Positions 1 through 5,446 of a DNA stretch of 6,800 nt are shown one piece after another. The position numbers and the translations under genes were made by a program. The notes beneath the pieces were generated by a model. The model was not told the origin of the DNA and made no database searches. It saw only the letters and a program-made list of their open reading frames with translations. Position 1 is the first letter of the stretch. The number at the start of each line of letters is the position of its first letter. Origin of the DNA: Betaproteobacteria bacterium (GTDB lineage: Bacteria; Pseudomonadota; Gammaproteobacteria; Burkholderiales; Methylophilaceae); assembly GCA_009926035.1 (NCBI GenBank), contig RFPQ01000041.1, positions 1 through 6,800 of the forward strand. The letters are read 5' to 3'.

Positions 1-2007
1 AATAAAGGTGCAGCGCTATCAAGCTACCTTTCTCTTGCAGGTCGGTATATCGTATTAATGCCTAATAATCCTGATGGTGGGGGTGTTTCAAGGCGTGTTG
101 AAGGCGAAGAACGCAATGAGTTCCGTGATCACATTTCAAATTTAGATATTCCAGAGGGTATGAGCGTTATTGGCAGAACAGCTGGCGTAGGTTCGTCACT
201 TGAAGAACTTCAATGGGACTTAAATTACCTTAAGCAATTATGGACTGCTATTGAGGAAGCCTCGCAAGGCCAATCAGGTGCATTTCTAATTTACCAAGAA
301 GGAAATCTTGTAATTAGGGCCATCAGAGACTACTTCCATCCCGACATAGGTGAAATTCTTATTGATACACAAGAGATCTATGATCAAGCGACCCAATTTA
401 TGAATCATGTCATGCCAAATTATGTGGATCGCGTAAAGCTATACGAAGATGAAGTTTCTTTATTTTCTCGCTTTCAAATTGAACATCAAATTGAATCAGC
501 TTTCTCTAGGGAAGTAAGATTGCCCTCAGGCGGCGCCATTGTGATTGACCACACTGAAGCTCTTGTTTCTATTGATGTAAATTCATCAAGAGCCACAAAA
601 GGAAGTGATATTGAACAAACTGCATTTAATACCAATATTGAAGCTGCTGAAGAAGTTGCTAAGCAATTAAGACTTCGAGATTTGGGTGGCTTAGTGGTGA
701 TTGACTTCATTGATATGGAAAGTCAAAAAAATCAACGCGAGGTTGAAAATCGCTTTAGAGAAGCACTTCATCATGATCGTGCGCGAGTCCAGACAGGCAA
801 AATTTCTCGCTTTGGATTGCTTGAGCTTTCTCGTCAGCGACTTCGTCCAAGTATTGGCGAATCTAGCAATAGTATATGCACAAAATGTAATGGCACTGGT
901 TCAATTAGAGATATTCAATCAACGGCATTGCATATTCTTCGTATGATACAAGAAGAATCTATGAAAGAACATAATGCAACTATTTCGGCTCAATTACCTA
1001 TTGAAGTTGCAACATTCCTCCTGAATGAAAAACGCTCCGATATTTTTAATCTTGAACAGCGCTTAAAAGTTGAAATTATATTAATTCCTAATAAACATCT
1101 TGAGTCTCCAAATTACTCAATATCAAGTACAAAACAAGAGGATGTTGCAAGCCAATCTAAGCCTAGCTATCAGATGATGGAGTCTTTAAATGAAGGCAAT
1201 CAAGTTTTAAGTTATAGACAAGCTAGTGAGCCAAGACAAGAGCCTTTAGTAAAAAGTATTGTCCCCGATAGCCCTGCTCCCTCAGGATCTGGAAAATCAA
1301 ATAAAACATTATTCGGTTTCATTAAAAATCTTATTGCTGGTGATGGTGAGAACCATGAAAATCATAATCAAGAAAAGCCAGAAAATTCTGAAGTAACAGA
1401 AAATAATCTTCCGCGGCCGCAACATAACAATCGAGGAAAAAATAATCGTCATCAGAAGTTTAAACAACATAATAAGAAGCAATCTCAAGGAGAGGGTCAA
1501 TCTAGTCAATCAGATATGACCTCATCTTCTGAAAAAGCACCTTTAGCTGATACTAGGCCAAATCAAGATAACAACAGAAGAGGTCGAAATAATAAGCGTG
1601 GTCGATTTAATAAAGTTCGCGATACTAGATCTAATCAAGGGCCAAATGATTTTGAGAAAAAAACTTTAGCTGCTCAAGATGCACCTATTTTAAATAAATC
1701 CGCTTCTGAAGTTATCACTACTCAAGTTTCAAAAATAGAACCTATGCAAGTTGAAGCAACGAAAAAACCTGCTAAACCTAAAAAGAGAGTTGAAGAAAAA
1801 CCGGTTGATTTAAAGGCGATCGGTCTTGAATTAGTGGAAACAAAAGCTAAATCAAAACCCAAAGCTAAAAAGGAAACAGAAGAAAAACCTAAAAAAACAG
1901 CCCCAAAGAAAACAGCTGCTTGGCAAAAGAAAGACAAGGAAAAAGTTAAAGATGAGCCAATCGTGATGATTGAAACTAAATCTGCAAAGAAAAAATCTGC
2001 TAAATAG
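1..2007 (+). CDS. rne: Ribonuclease E, 5'-truncated by the window edge
   Basis: Endoribonuclease that starts mRNA decay and matures rRNA and tRNA, and scaffolds the RNA degradosome at the inner membrane. The frame is open from base 1, so the first ATG (58) is internal; 668 residues are visible and about 110 are missing compared with E. coli. Visible residue 2 is the lysine matching E. coli K112. The 5'-sensor pair in RTAGVG is R59/T60 (E. coli R169/T170). The catalytic residues are D192 and N194 in SIDVNS and D235 in VIDFIDM (E. coli D303, N305, D346). The Zn-link is C293-x2-C296 in CTKCNGTG (C404/C407). After about residue 410 the protein becomes low-complexity: a short hydrophobic/amphipathic stretch (TLFGFIKNLIAGD, residues 436-448), two Arg/Asn-rich patches and a Lys/Pro/Ala-rich tail. 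The full protein would be about 780 residues, shorter than E. coli (1061) but longer than RNase G, so this is rne and not rng. Catalytic domain very sure; tail functions inferred. Confidence 0.97.
   Translation, partial: NKGAALSSYLSLAGRYIVLMPNNPDGGGVSRRVEGEERNEFRDHISNLDIPEGMSVIGRTAGVGSSLEELQWDLNYLKQLWTAIEEASQGQSGAFLIYQEGNLVIRAIRDYFHPDIGEILIDTQEIYDQATQFMNHVMPNYVDRVKLYEDEVSLFSRFQIEHQIESAFSREVRLPSGGAIVIDHTEALVSIDVNSSRATKGSDIEQTAFNTNIEAAEEVAKQLRLRDLGGLVVIDFIDMESQKNQREVENRFREALHHDRARVQTGKISRFGLLELSRQRLRPSIGESSNSICTKCNGTGSIRDIQSTALHILRMIQEESMKEHNATISAQLPIEVATFLLNEKRSDIFNLEQRLKVEIILIPNKHLESPNYSISSTKQEDVASQSKPSYQMMESLNEGNQVLSYRQASEPRQEPLVKSIVPDSPAPSGSGKSNKTLFGFIKNLIAGDGENHENHNQEKPENSEVTENNLPRPQHNNRGKNNRHQKFKQHNKKQSQGEGQSSQSDMTSSSEKAPLADTRPNQDNNRRGRNNKRGRFNKVRDTRSNQGPNDFEKKTLAAQDAPILNKSASEVITTQVSKIEPMQVEATKKPAKPKKRVEEKPVDLKAIGLELVETKAKSKPKAKKETEEKPKKTAPKKTAAWQKKDKEKVKDEPIVMIETKSAKKKSAK
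1306..1344 (+). other. Candidate membrane-targeting amphipathic helix in RNase E
   Basis: Encodes TLFGFIKNLIAGD just after the catalytic half. Bulky hydrophobics (L, F, F, I, L, I) are spaced to form one face of a helix, with K and N on the other, in an otherwise polar region. E. coli RNase E carries its membrane-anchoring segment A at residues 565-585; this stretch falls at about 547-559 in matching numbering. Function is inferred from position and composition. Confidence 0.5.
1411..1479 (+). other. RNase E basic Asn/Arg/Lys/His-rich patch 1
   Basis: This stretch encodes a run rich in N, R, H and K with no acidic residue (it includes NNRGKNNRHQKFKQHNKK). It resembles in composition the arginine-rich RNA-binding segments of proteobacterial RNase E scaffolds. 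RNA binding is inferred. Confidence 0.45.
1576..1629 (+). other. RNase E Arg/Gly/Asn-rich patch 2
   Basis: Encodes RRGRNNKRGRFNKVRDTR, a strongly basic RG-containing segment. By composition and place it could correspond to the AR2-type region that binds RNA and helps dock a DEAD-box helicase in E. coli. The assignment rests on composition only. Confidence 0.45.
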
Positions 2008-2030
2008 ATTATTGTTTAATAAAGCAGATT
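1994..2030 (-). terminator. Intrinsic terminator of the orn-crcB transcript
   Basis: AATCTGCT (1994-2001) and AGCAGATT (2023-2030) form a perfect 8-bp inverted repeat. Read on the minus strand, the hairpin is followed directly by TTTTCTTT, the U-tract of a Rho-independent terminator. A small inner hairpin (TTATT/AATAA) can form in the loop. The element spans the crcB stop codon and lies partly within the last codons of rne. On the plus strand no U-tract follows, so it would not be a canonical stop for rne. The stem has only three G-C pairs, so its strength is uncertain. Confidence 0.5.
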
Positions 2031-2386
2031 GAAAGCCAACCAAGATAAGCCATCAATAATGATCCTATGACATGAAGTGCAATAAGAGTGAGTGAGGAAA
2101 CGAGCTCATTCTTTTGCAGCAACTCAAAAACTTCGGCGGTGAATGCAGAAAAAGTAGTAAGGCCGCCTAAGAAACCTATATTAATTATAAGTTTTAAATC
2201 TGGACTGAAGTCACTGAATAATTCAAAAGTACCCATCGATACACCCATTAAATATCCACCTATTAAATTTACTGTCAGCGTTCCAAATGGAATTACTGGA
2301 TGAATAGTATTTAATAAGATGCCCATACCCCATCTGGCCCAAGCCCCCATGGCTGCAGCTAAACCAATATATAAAAAATTTCTCAT
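2009..2386 (-). CDS. crcB: Fluoride channel protein CrcB/Fluc
   Basis: A 125-residue inner-membrane protein of the CrcB/Fluc family, whose dual-topology dimers export toxic fluoride ions. Four hydrophobic helices are visible at about residues 4-25, 33-57, 64-90 and 97-122, the family layout and length. Signature segments are GTLTVNLIGGYLMG (35-48), with the conserved pore-lining Asn N40, and GFLGGLTTFSAF (71-82), which contains the region that forms the central Na+ site and the phenylalanines (F79, F82) of the fluoride pathway. The start codon overlaps the orn stop as ATGA. No Shine-Dalgarno precedes it (only AT-rich sequence), so translation probably depends on coupling to orn. No fluoride riboswitch is seen upstream. 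Its stop lies one base from the convergent rne stop. Confidence 0.95.
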   Translation of the reverse strand: MRNFLYIGLAAAMGAWARWGMGILLNTIHPVIPFGTLTVNLIGGYLMGVSMGTFELFSDFSPDLKLIINIGFLGGLTTFSAFTAEVFELLQKNELVSSLTLIALHVIGSLLMAYLGWLSICFIKQ

Positions 2387-2931
2387 GATAATTTTAAAAA
2401 ATGCTCGCGATAATATTTCAACTCTTCAATAGAGTCATATATATCTGATAAAGCTTCGTGCTTACTTGATTTTTTAAAGCTCTGATAAAGCGACGGTCTC
2501 CATCTACGCGAAAGCTCTTTAAAAACGCTTACATCAAGATTTCTATAATGAAAATAGCTTTCTAGATTAGGCATGTGTTTTGCCAGAAAACGTCGGTCTT
2601 GGCAGATTGAATTTCCACACATCGGCGATTTGTTTGGTGCAATATGCTTTTTTAAAAACTCAATGGTTTTCTCTGAAGCATAAATTTCATCAAACGTTGA
2701 TTGCTTTACTCTTTCAATGAGACCTGATTTCGAATGCGTAGCTTGATTCCAAGCATCCATACCATTCAATATTTCATCTTCTTGATGAATAACAATGACT
2801 GGACCTTCTGCAATGATATTTAAGTGTGGGTCGGTCATTACGGTTGCAACTTCAAGCACTTTATCAGTCTCGGTATTAAGCCCACTCATTTCCATATCAA
2901 GCCATATTAAATTATCGTCTGATGCGCTCAT
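2383..2931 (-). CDS. orn: Oligoribonuclease
   Basis: 3'-5' exoribonuclease of the DEDDh family that removes the last di- to pentanucleotides of RNA decay, including pGpG from c-di-GMP turnover in other proteobacteria. With the chosen start the protein has 182 residues and its catalytic residues fall at the same numbers as in E. coli Orn: D12 and E14 (WLDMEMSG), D112 (GNSICQDRR), H158 and D163 (HEALSDI). The C-terminal YYREHFLKLS is also typical. ATGs at 2943, 2934 and 2931 are in frame. I chose 2931 because GGA at 2939-2941 sits 7 nt upstream of it and the N-terminus then matches MSANENNLIW of E. coli; an ATG at 2943 would have no ribosome site and would contain that GGA. It is followed by crcB with a 4-bp overlap and faces the protease gene across a divergent spacer. 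Confidence 0.96.
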   Translation of the reverse strand: MSASDDNLIWLDMEMSGLNTETDKVLEVATVMTDPHLNIIAEGPVIVIHQEDEILNGMDAWNQATHSKSGLIERVKQSTFDEIYASEKTIEFLKKHIAPNKSPMCGNSICQDRRFLAKHMPNLESYFHYRNLDVSVFKELSRRWRPSLYQSFKKSSKHEALSDIYDSIEELKYYREHFLKLS

Positions 2932-2937
2932 CATGAT

Positions 2938-2941
2938 TTCC
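2938..2941 (-). promoter_or_regulatory. Ribosome binding site of orn
   Basis: GGAA on the minus strand, with GGA 7 nt before the ATG at 2931 and 4 nt before the one at 2934. It favours the shorter orn product over the ATG at 2943. Confidence 0.5.
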
Positions 2942-2963
2942 ATTAAAATAGTACTAATTGATC

Positions 2964-2991
2964 AAAACAATCTACAACATGAGATTGTTTT
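2964..2991. repeat. Perfect 10-bp inverted repeat in the orn/protease divergent spacer
   Basis: AAAACAATCT (2964-2973) and AGATTGTTTT (2982-2991) are exact reverse complements separated by the 8-nt spacer ACAACATG. The repeat sits between two divergent start codons. Each arm supplies a TTGTTT, reading outward, that could serve as a -35-like element for its own side. It could be an operator for a dimeric regulator or a hairpin in a leader. No long U-run follows the stem beyond its own TTTT on either strand. Confidence 0.6.
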
Positions 2992-3003
2992 CATACAGAA
3001 TAC

Positions 3004-3009
3004 TAGAAT
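3004..3009 (+). promoter_or_regulatory. Possible -10 box for the M48 protease gene
   Basis: TAGAAT matches the sigma-70 -10 consensus at five of six positions, 22 nt before the start codon. No good -35 lies at 16-18 nt; the nearest TTG element (TTGTTT, 2985-2990, in the inverted repeat) is only 13 nt away. Weak call. Confidence 0.25.
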
Positions 3010-3031
3010 ATTAACTTAATTCAGAGAGATT

Positions 3032-4261
3032 ATGGACGAAATACTACGCAACACTTTTATTGCAGTTCTTGCTTTAACAACTGGGATTCATTTATGGCTT
3101 TTAAAAAGACATATTAATTTCGTATCGCTTAATAAAAATAAAGTTCCTGATGCCTTTAGGAAAAATATTAGTCTTAAAGATCATCAAAAAGCGGCACATT
3201 ATGCAATTGAAAAAAGTGAGTTAGGGTTTAAAGATACAATCGTTCAAGCTTCTATCCTTCTGCTTCTGACGGTAGGAGGGTTAATCAGTTTAATCTCACA
3301 ACTTTTTAATCAAGTTACTTCGCCTCTTTTAAAAGATGTCGCAATAATTTTGAGTGTACTTTTTATTACAAGCCTTATTGATCTTCCTTTTAGTTACTAC
3401 AAAACATTCAGAATTGACGAAAAATTTGGTTTCAATCGAATGACAAAAAAATTATTTTTTTCAGATCTTTATAAACAGATGATATTGGGATTGTGTCTTG
3501 GCCTTCCTATTTTGTTTGTTGCATTGTGGATGCTAAAAAATGCTGGAGTTTATTGGTGGTTTTATCTCTGGGCAGTATGGAGTTTATTTAACCTTTTAAT
3601 TCTTGCAATCTACCCTACTTGGATCGCTCCCTTTTTTAACAAATTCTCTCCTTTAAAAGACAGGTCCTTAAAAACTAAAATCATTGCACTGCTAAAAAAA
3701 TGTGGATTTAAGTCCCAAGGATTATTCGTGATGGATGGATCAGCAAGAAGCAACCATGGCAATGCATATTTCACAGGGTTTGGTAAAAATAAACGTATCG
3801 TATTTTTTGATACTCTTTTAGAACGTCTTAATCATAATGAAATTGAAGCTGTATTAGCTCATGAGCTTGGTCATTTTCATCATAATCATGTTAAAAAAAG
3901 AATTCTGATGATGTTCTTAGTGAGCTTTATTGGGCTCGCTATCTTAGGCTACCTCAAAAATCAAATATGGTTTTATCATGGCCTTGGTATTTCTTCTCCT
4001 TCTGATGGAACCGCCCTGCTTCTTTTTATGTTAGTTGGCCCAACTTTCATTTTTTTCATAAGGCCTTTCATGGCATTCTATTCAAGACAAAATGAATTTG
4101 AAGCGGATCGCTACGCCAAAATACATTCGAGTGCAAAATATCTAAAAAACTCGCTTGTTAAACTTTATAGAGATAATGCATCTACCTTAACGCCAGATCC
4201 TTTATATTCTGCATTTTATGATTCTCATCCCCCAGCAATTCAGCGTATCGCAAGGCTATAG
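3032..4261 (+). CDS. Ste24-type M48 family membrane zinc metalloprotease
   Basis: A 409-residue multipass membrane protein of peptidase family M48A, related to yeast Ste24p and human ZMPSTE24, which cleave CAAX-type prenylated proteins. Bacteria generally lack such substrates, so the bacterial role, perhaps membrane protein quality control, is not settled. The zinc site is visible: H277-E278-x2-H281 (HELGH) and the downstream glutamate E355 in NEFEAD. The conserved C-terminal SHPPAIQRI is present. About seven hydrophobic segments are seen, near residues 7-25, 70-91, 97-120, 150-170, 172-195, 291-307 and 325-345, matching the Ste24 barrel of seven helices. The N-terminal extension with early helices separates it from the shorter HtpX. 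The start has AGAGAG at 3023-3028 as ribosome site. Its place beside orn is, from memory, common in beta-proteobacteria. Confidence 0.93.
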   Translation: MDEILRNTFIAVLALTTGIHLWLLKRHINFVSLNKNKVPDAFRKNISLKDHQKAAHYAIEKSELGFKDTIVQASILLLLTVGGLISLISQLFNQVTSPLLKDVAIILSVLFITSLIDLPFSYYKTFRIDEKFGFNRMTKKLFFSDLYKQMILGLCLGLPILFVALWMLKNAGVYWWFYLWAVWSLFNLLILAIYPTWIAPFFNKFSPLKDRSLKTKIIALLKKCGFKSQGLFVMDGSARSNHGNAYFTGFGKNKRIVFFDTLLERLNHNEIEAVLAHELGHFHHNHVKKRILMMFLVSFIGLAILGYLKNQIWFYHGLGISSPSDGTALLLFMLVGPTFIFFIRPFMAFYSRQNEFEADRYAKIHSSAKYLKNSLVKLYRDNASTLTPDPLYSAFYDSHPPAIQRIARL

Positions 4262-4280
4262 ATCTTTTAACTTGAACCAA

Positions 4281-4289
4281 TGGTAAAAT
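4281..4289 (+). promoter_or_regulatory. Possible extended -10 promoter of queD
   Basis: TGGTAAAAT contains a TGn extension and a -10 box TAAAAT (five of six). It would start transcription about 25 nt before the queD ATG. The matching -35 position (4261-4266, GATCTT) is poor, as is usual for extended -10 promoters. The 60-bp spacer holds no terminator-like hairpin, so read-through from the protease gene is also possible. Confidence 0.35.
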
Positions 4290-4321
4290 GACATTTACTT
4301 AAACGAGATAAAGTTTAATAA

Positions 4322-4759
4322 ATGGACATTACAACACGCTTAGAATTTGATGCAGGTCATCGCATACCAAATCATAAAAGTAATTGCAAAAATTTACATG
4401 GCCACCGCTATGCAATCGAAGTTACTGTGACCGGACCTATTCATGATGATAGTAAAAGTTCAGATTTTGGTATGGTTATTGATTTTTCTGATGTAAAAAA
4501 AATTATTAAAGATTTGGTCGTAGATCGTTGGGATCATGCATTTATAGTTTATCAAGACGATAAAGAAATTGTTAATTTTTTAAATACACTGCCCAATCAT
4601 AAGACTGTAATATTTCCAGTTGTTCCAACTGCAGAAAATATGGCATCTCAGGCTTACTTAATATTAAGTATTGAATTTAATAAACGTTTTAATCATCAAC
4701 TTAAAATAAAACAAATACGCATGTATGAAACGCCCAATAGTTGGGCTGATGCAGTATAG
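4322..4759 (+). CDS. queD: 6-carboxy-5,6,7,8-tetrahydropterin synthase (QueD/PTPS family)
   Basis: Converts 7,8-dihydroneopterin triphosphate to 6-carboxytetrahydropterin, the second step of 7-deazaguanine (preQ0, then queuosine) synthesis in the cytoplasm. The 145-residue protein has zinc ligands H13 (FDAGHRI), H26 and H28 (LHGH) and the catalytic cysteine C22 in the C-x3-HGH arrangement of QueD; a Glu at this place would point to the folate-type PTPS-III. The WDH at 70-72 supplies the catalytic D/H pair, with E105 in TAEN and E136 in ETPNSW probably the pterin-anchoring glutamate. It is longer than E. coli QueD (about 120 residues) and matches the long form seen in beta-proteobacteria. No other queuosine gene is in the window. 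No strong Shine-Dalgarno is visible, only a weak AAAG about 7 nt upstream. Confidence 0.93.
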   Translation: MDITTRLEFDAGHRIPNHKSNCKNLHGHRYAIEVTVTGPIHDDSKSSDFGMVIDFSDVKKIIKDLVVDRWDHAFIVYQDDKEIVNFLNTLPNHKTVIFPVVPTAENMASQAYLILSIEFNKRFNHQLKIKQIRMYETPNSWADAV

Positions 4760-4785
4760 TTTGTATCACCAAATAAGTTTTTTTT
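4732..4785 (+). terminator. Possible terminator region between convergent queD and dnaQ
   Basis: GCCCAA-TAG-TTGGGC (4732-4746) is a perfect 6-bp hairpin in the last codons of queD. It is followed immediately by a second weaker stem, TGATGCA (4747-4753) with TGTATCA (4762-4768), seven pairs including one G-T. T8 follows at 4778-4785. On the plus strand this could stop queD, but the U-run lies 9 nt beyond the second stem, which is not canonical. On the minus strand the first hairpin is followed only by GTTTC, 20-35 nt after the dnaQ stop. Confidence 0.3.
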
Positions 4786-5446
4786 CACCTTTCATTTTAT
4801 TCAAGTAAGCTTCATGACTTTTAAGCTCATCATCATCAGCCTTTAAAACAAAAAGATTAGTTGGGCGTTTAGTATTTTTTTCTCCAATAACGTCTGATCC
4901 GCTATATTGAAAATCAATCATAAGATCCTCTTGCCCACGAGTCATAGCCAAATAAACTTCAGCCAAAAGTTGCGCATCTAACAAAGCTCCATGAAGGCTT
5001 CTTTGCGAATTGTCGATATTATAAAAACGACACAGAGCATCCAAACTATTTCGCTGGCCTGGTCGCATATCTTTTGCCATTTTTAAGGTATCAATAATGC
5101 TGGCAACTACTTCTTCAACGGGCGGCTTTTCGATTAAACCAAGCTCCATATTAATGAAGCCAATATCAAATGGTGCGTTATGAATAACGAGTGTTGAGTC
5201 TTTTACAAACCTTAGAAAATCAGAAGCAATTTCTGTAAATCTAGGCTTATCTTGCAAAAAATCTAAAGTGATGCCATGAACTTCTTGAGCTGCAGGATCT
5301 ATTTCTCTGTCTGGATTTATATAAAAATGAAAAGAATTATTCGTGGGCCGACGATTTACAATTTCTATTGCGGCAATTTCAATAATTCGATGTCCCTGAT
5401 TCGCATACAACCCAGTTGTTTCGGTATCCAAAAAAATATATCTCAC
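4766..5446 (-). CDS. dnaQ: DNA polymerase III epsilon subunit (3'-5' proofreading exonuclease)
   Basis: Proofreading subunit of the replicative polymerase core. The 226-residue protein has all DEDDh catalytic residues: D7 and E9 in FLDTETTG (Exo I), D94 in HNAPFDIGF (Exo II), H152 and D157 in HGALLDAQLLAEVYL (Exo III). The conserved PGQRNSLDALC at 129-139 is present. After the domain, at residues 172-176, lies QEDLM, at the place of the E. coli clamp-binding QTSMAF motif. The remaining tail (about 180-226) should contact the alpha subunit. The start is GTG: 5444-5446 reads GTG on the minus strand, with AAAGGA 6 nt upstream. It shares one base with the rnhA stop (TAGTG), so translation is likely coupled. 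Slightly shorter than E. coli epsilon (243). Confidence 0.96.
   Translation of the reverse strand: MRYIFLDTETTGLYANQGHRIIEIAAIEIVNRRPTNNSFHFYINPDREIDPAAQEVHGITLDFLQDKPRFTEIASDFLRFVKDSTLVIHNAPFDIGFINMELGLIEKPPVEEVVASIIDTLKMAKDMRPGQRNSLDALCRFYNIDNSQRSLHGALLDAQLLAEVYLAMTRGQEDLMIDFQYSGSDVIGEKNTKRPTNLFVLKADDDELKSHEAYLNKMKGEKKLIW
4919..4933 (-). other. Candidate beta-clamp binding motif QEDLM in epsilon
   Basis: Residues 172-176 of the epsilon protein read Q-E-D-L-M in the context MTRGQEDLMIDF, immediately after the exonuclease domain. E. coli epsilon has its clamp-binding motif at the same place (MTGGQTSMAF). QxxLM fits the general QL(S/D)LF-type clamp motif. Clamp binding is inferred. Confidence 0.5.

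Noticed and set aside
486..710. Minus-strand open frame opposite the RNase E catalytic domain
   Set aside because: It is a shadow of a highly conserved plus-strand region that contains the catalytic aspartates; no ribosome site and no recognisable protein.
1411..1420. CCGCGGCCGC, a 10-base all-G/C run in an AT-rich gene
   Set aside because: It simply encodes PRP plus the next base in the RNase E tail and has no flanking repeats or insertion signs; probably chance codon use.
1722..2043. Minus-strand Phe/Leu-rich open frames opposite the RNase E tail, resembling membrane proteins
   Set aside because: The hydrophobic look comes from reading AAA/AAG lysine codons backwards as TTT/CTT. One of them overlaps crcB in another frame.
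2088..2303. Plus-strand open frame across crcB
   Set aside because: CrcB on the minus strand carries clear family motifs and four membrane helices; this frame has none and is antisense noise.
2387..2450. Fluoride riboswitch upstream of crcB
   Set aside because: The upstream bases are the coding end of orn and AT-rich; I see no crcB-motif riboswitch sequence.
2932..2943. Longer orn start at ATG 2943
   Set aside because: No Shine-Dalgarno precedes it, it contains the GGA that serves the later ATG, and only the start at 2931 makes the catalytic residues match E. coli numbering.
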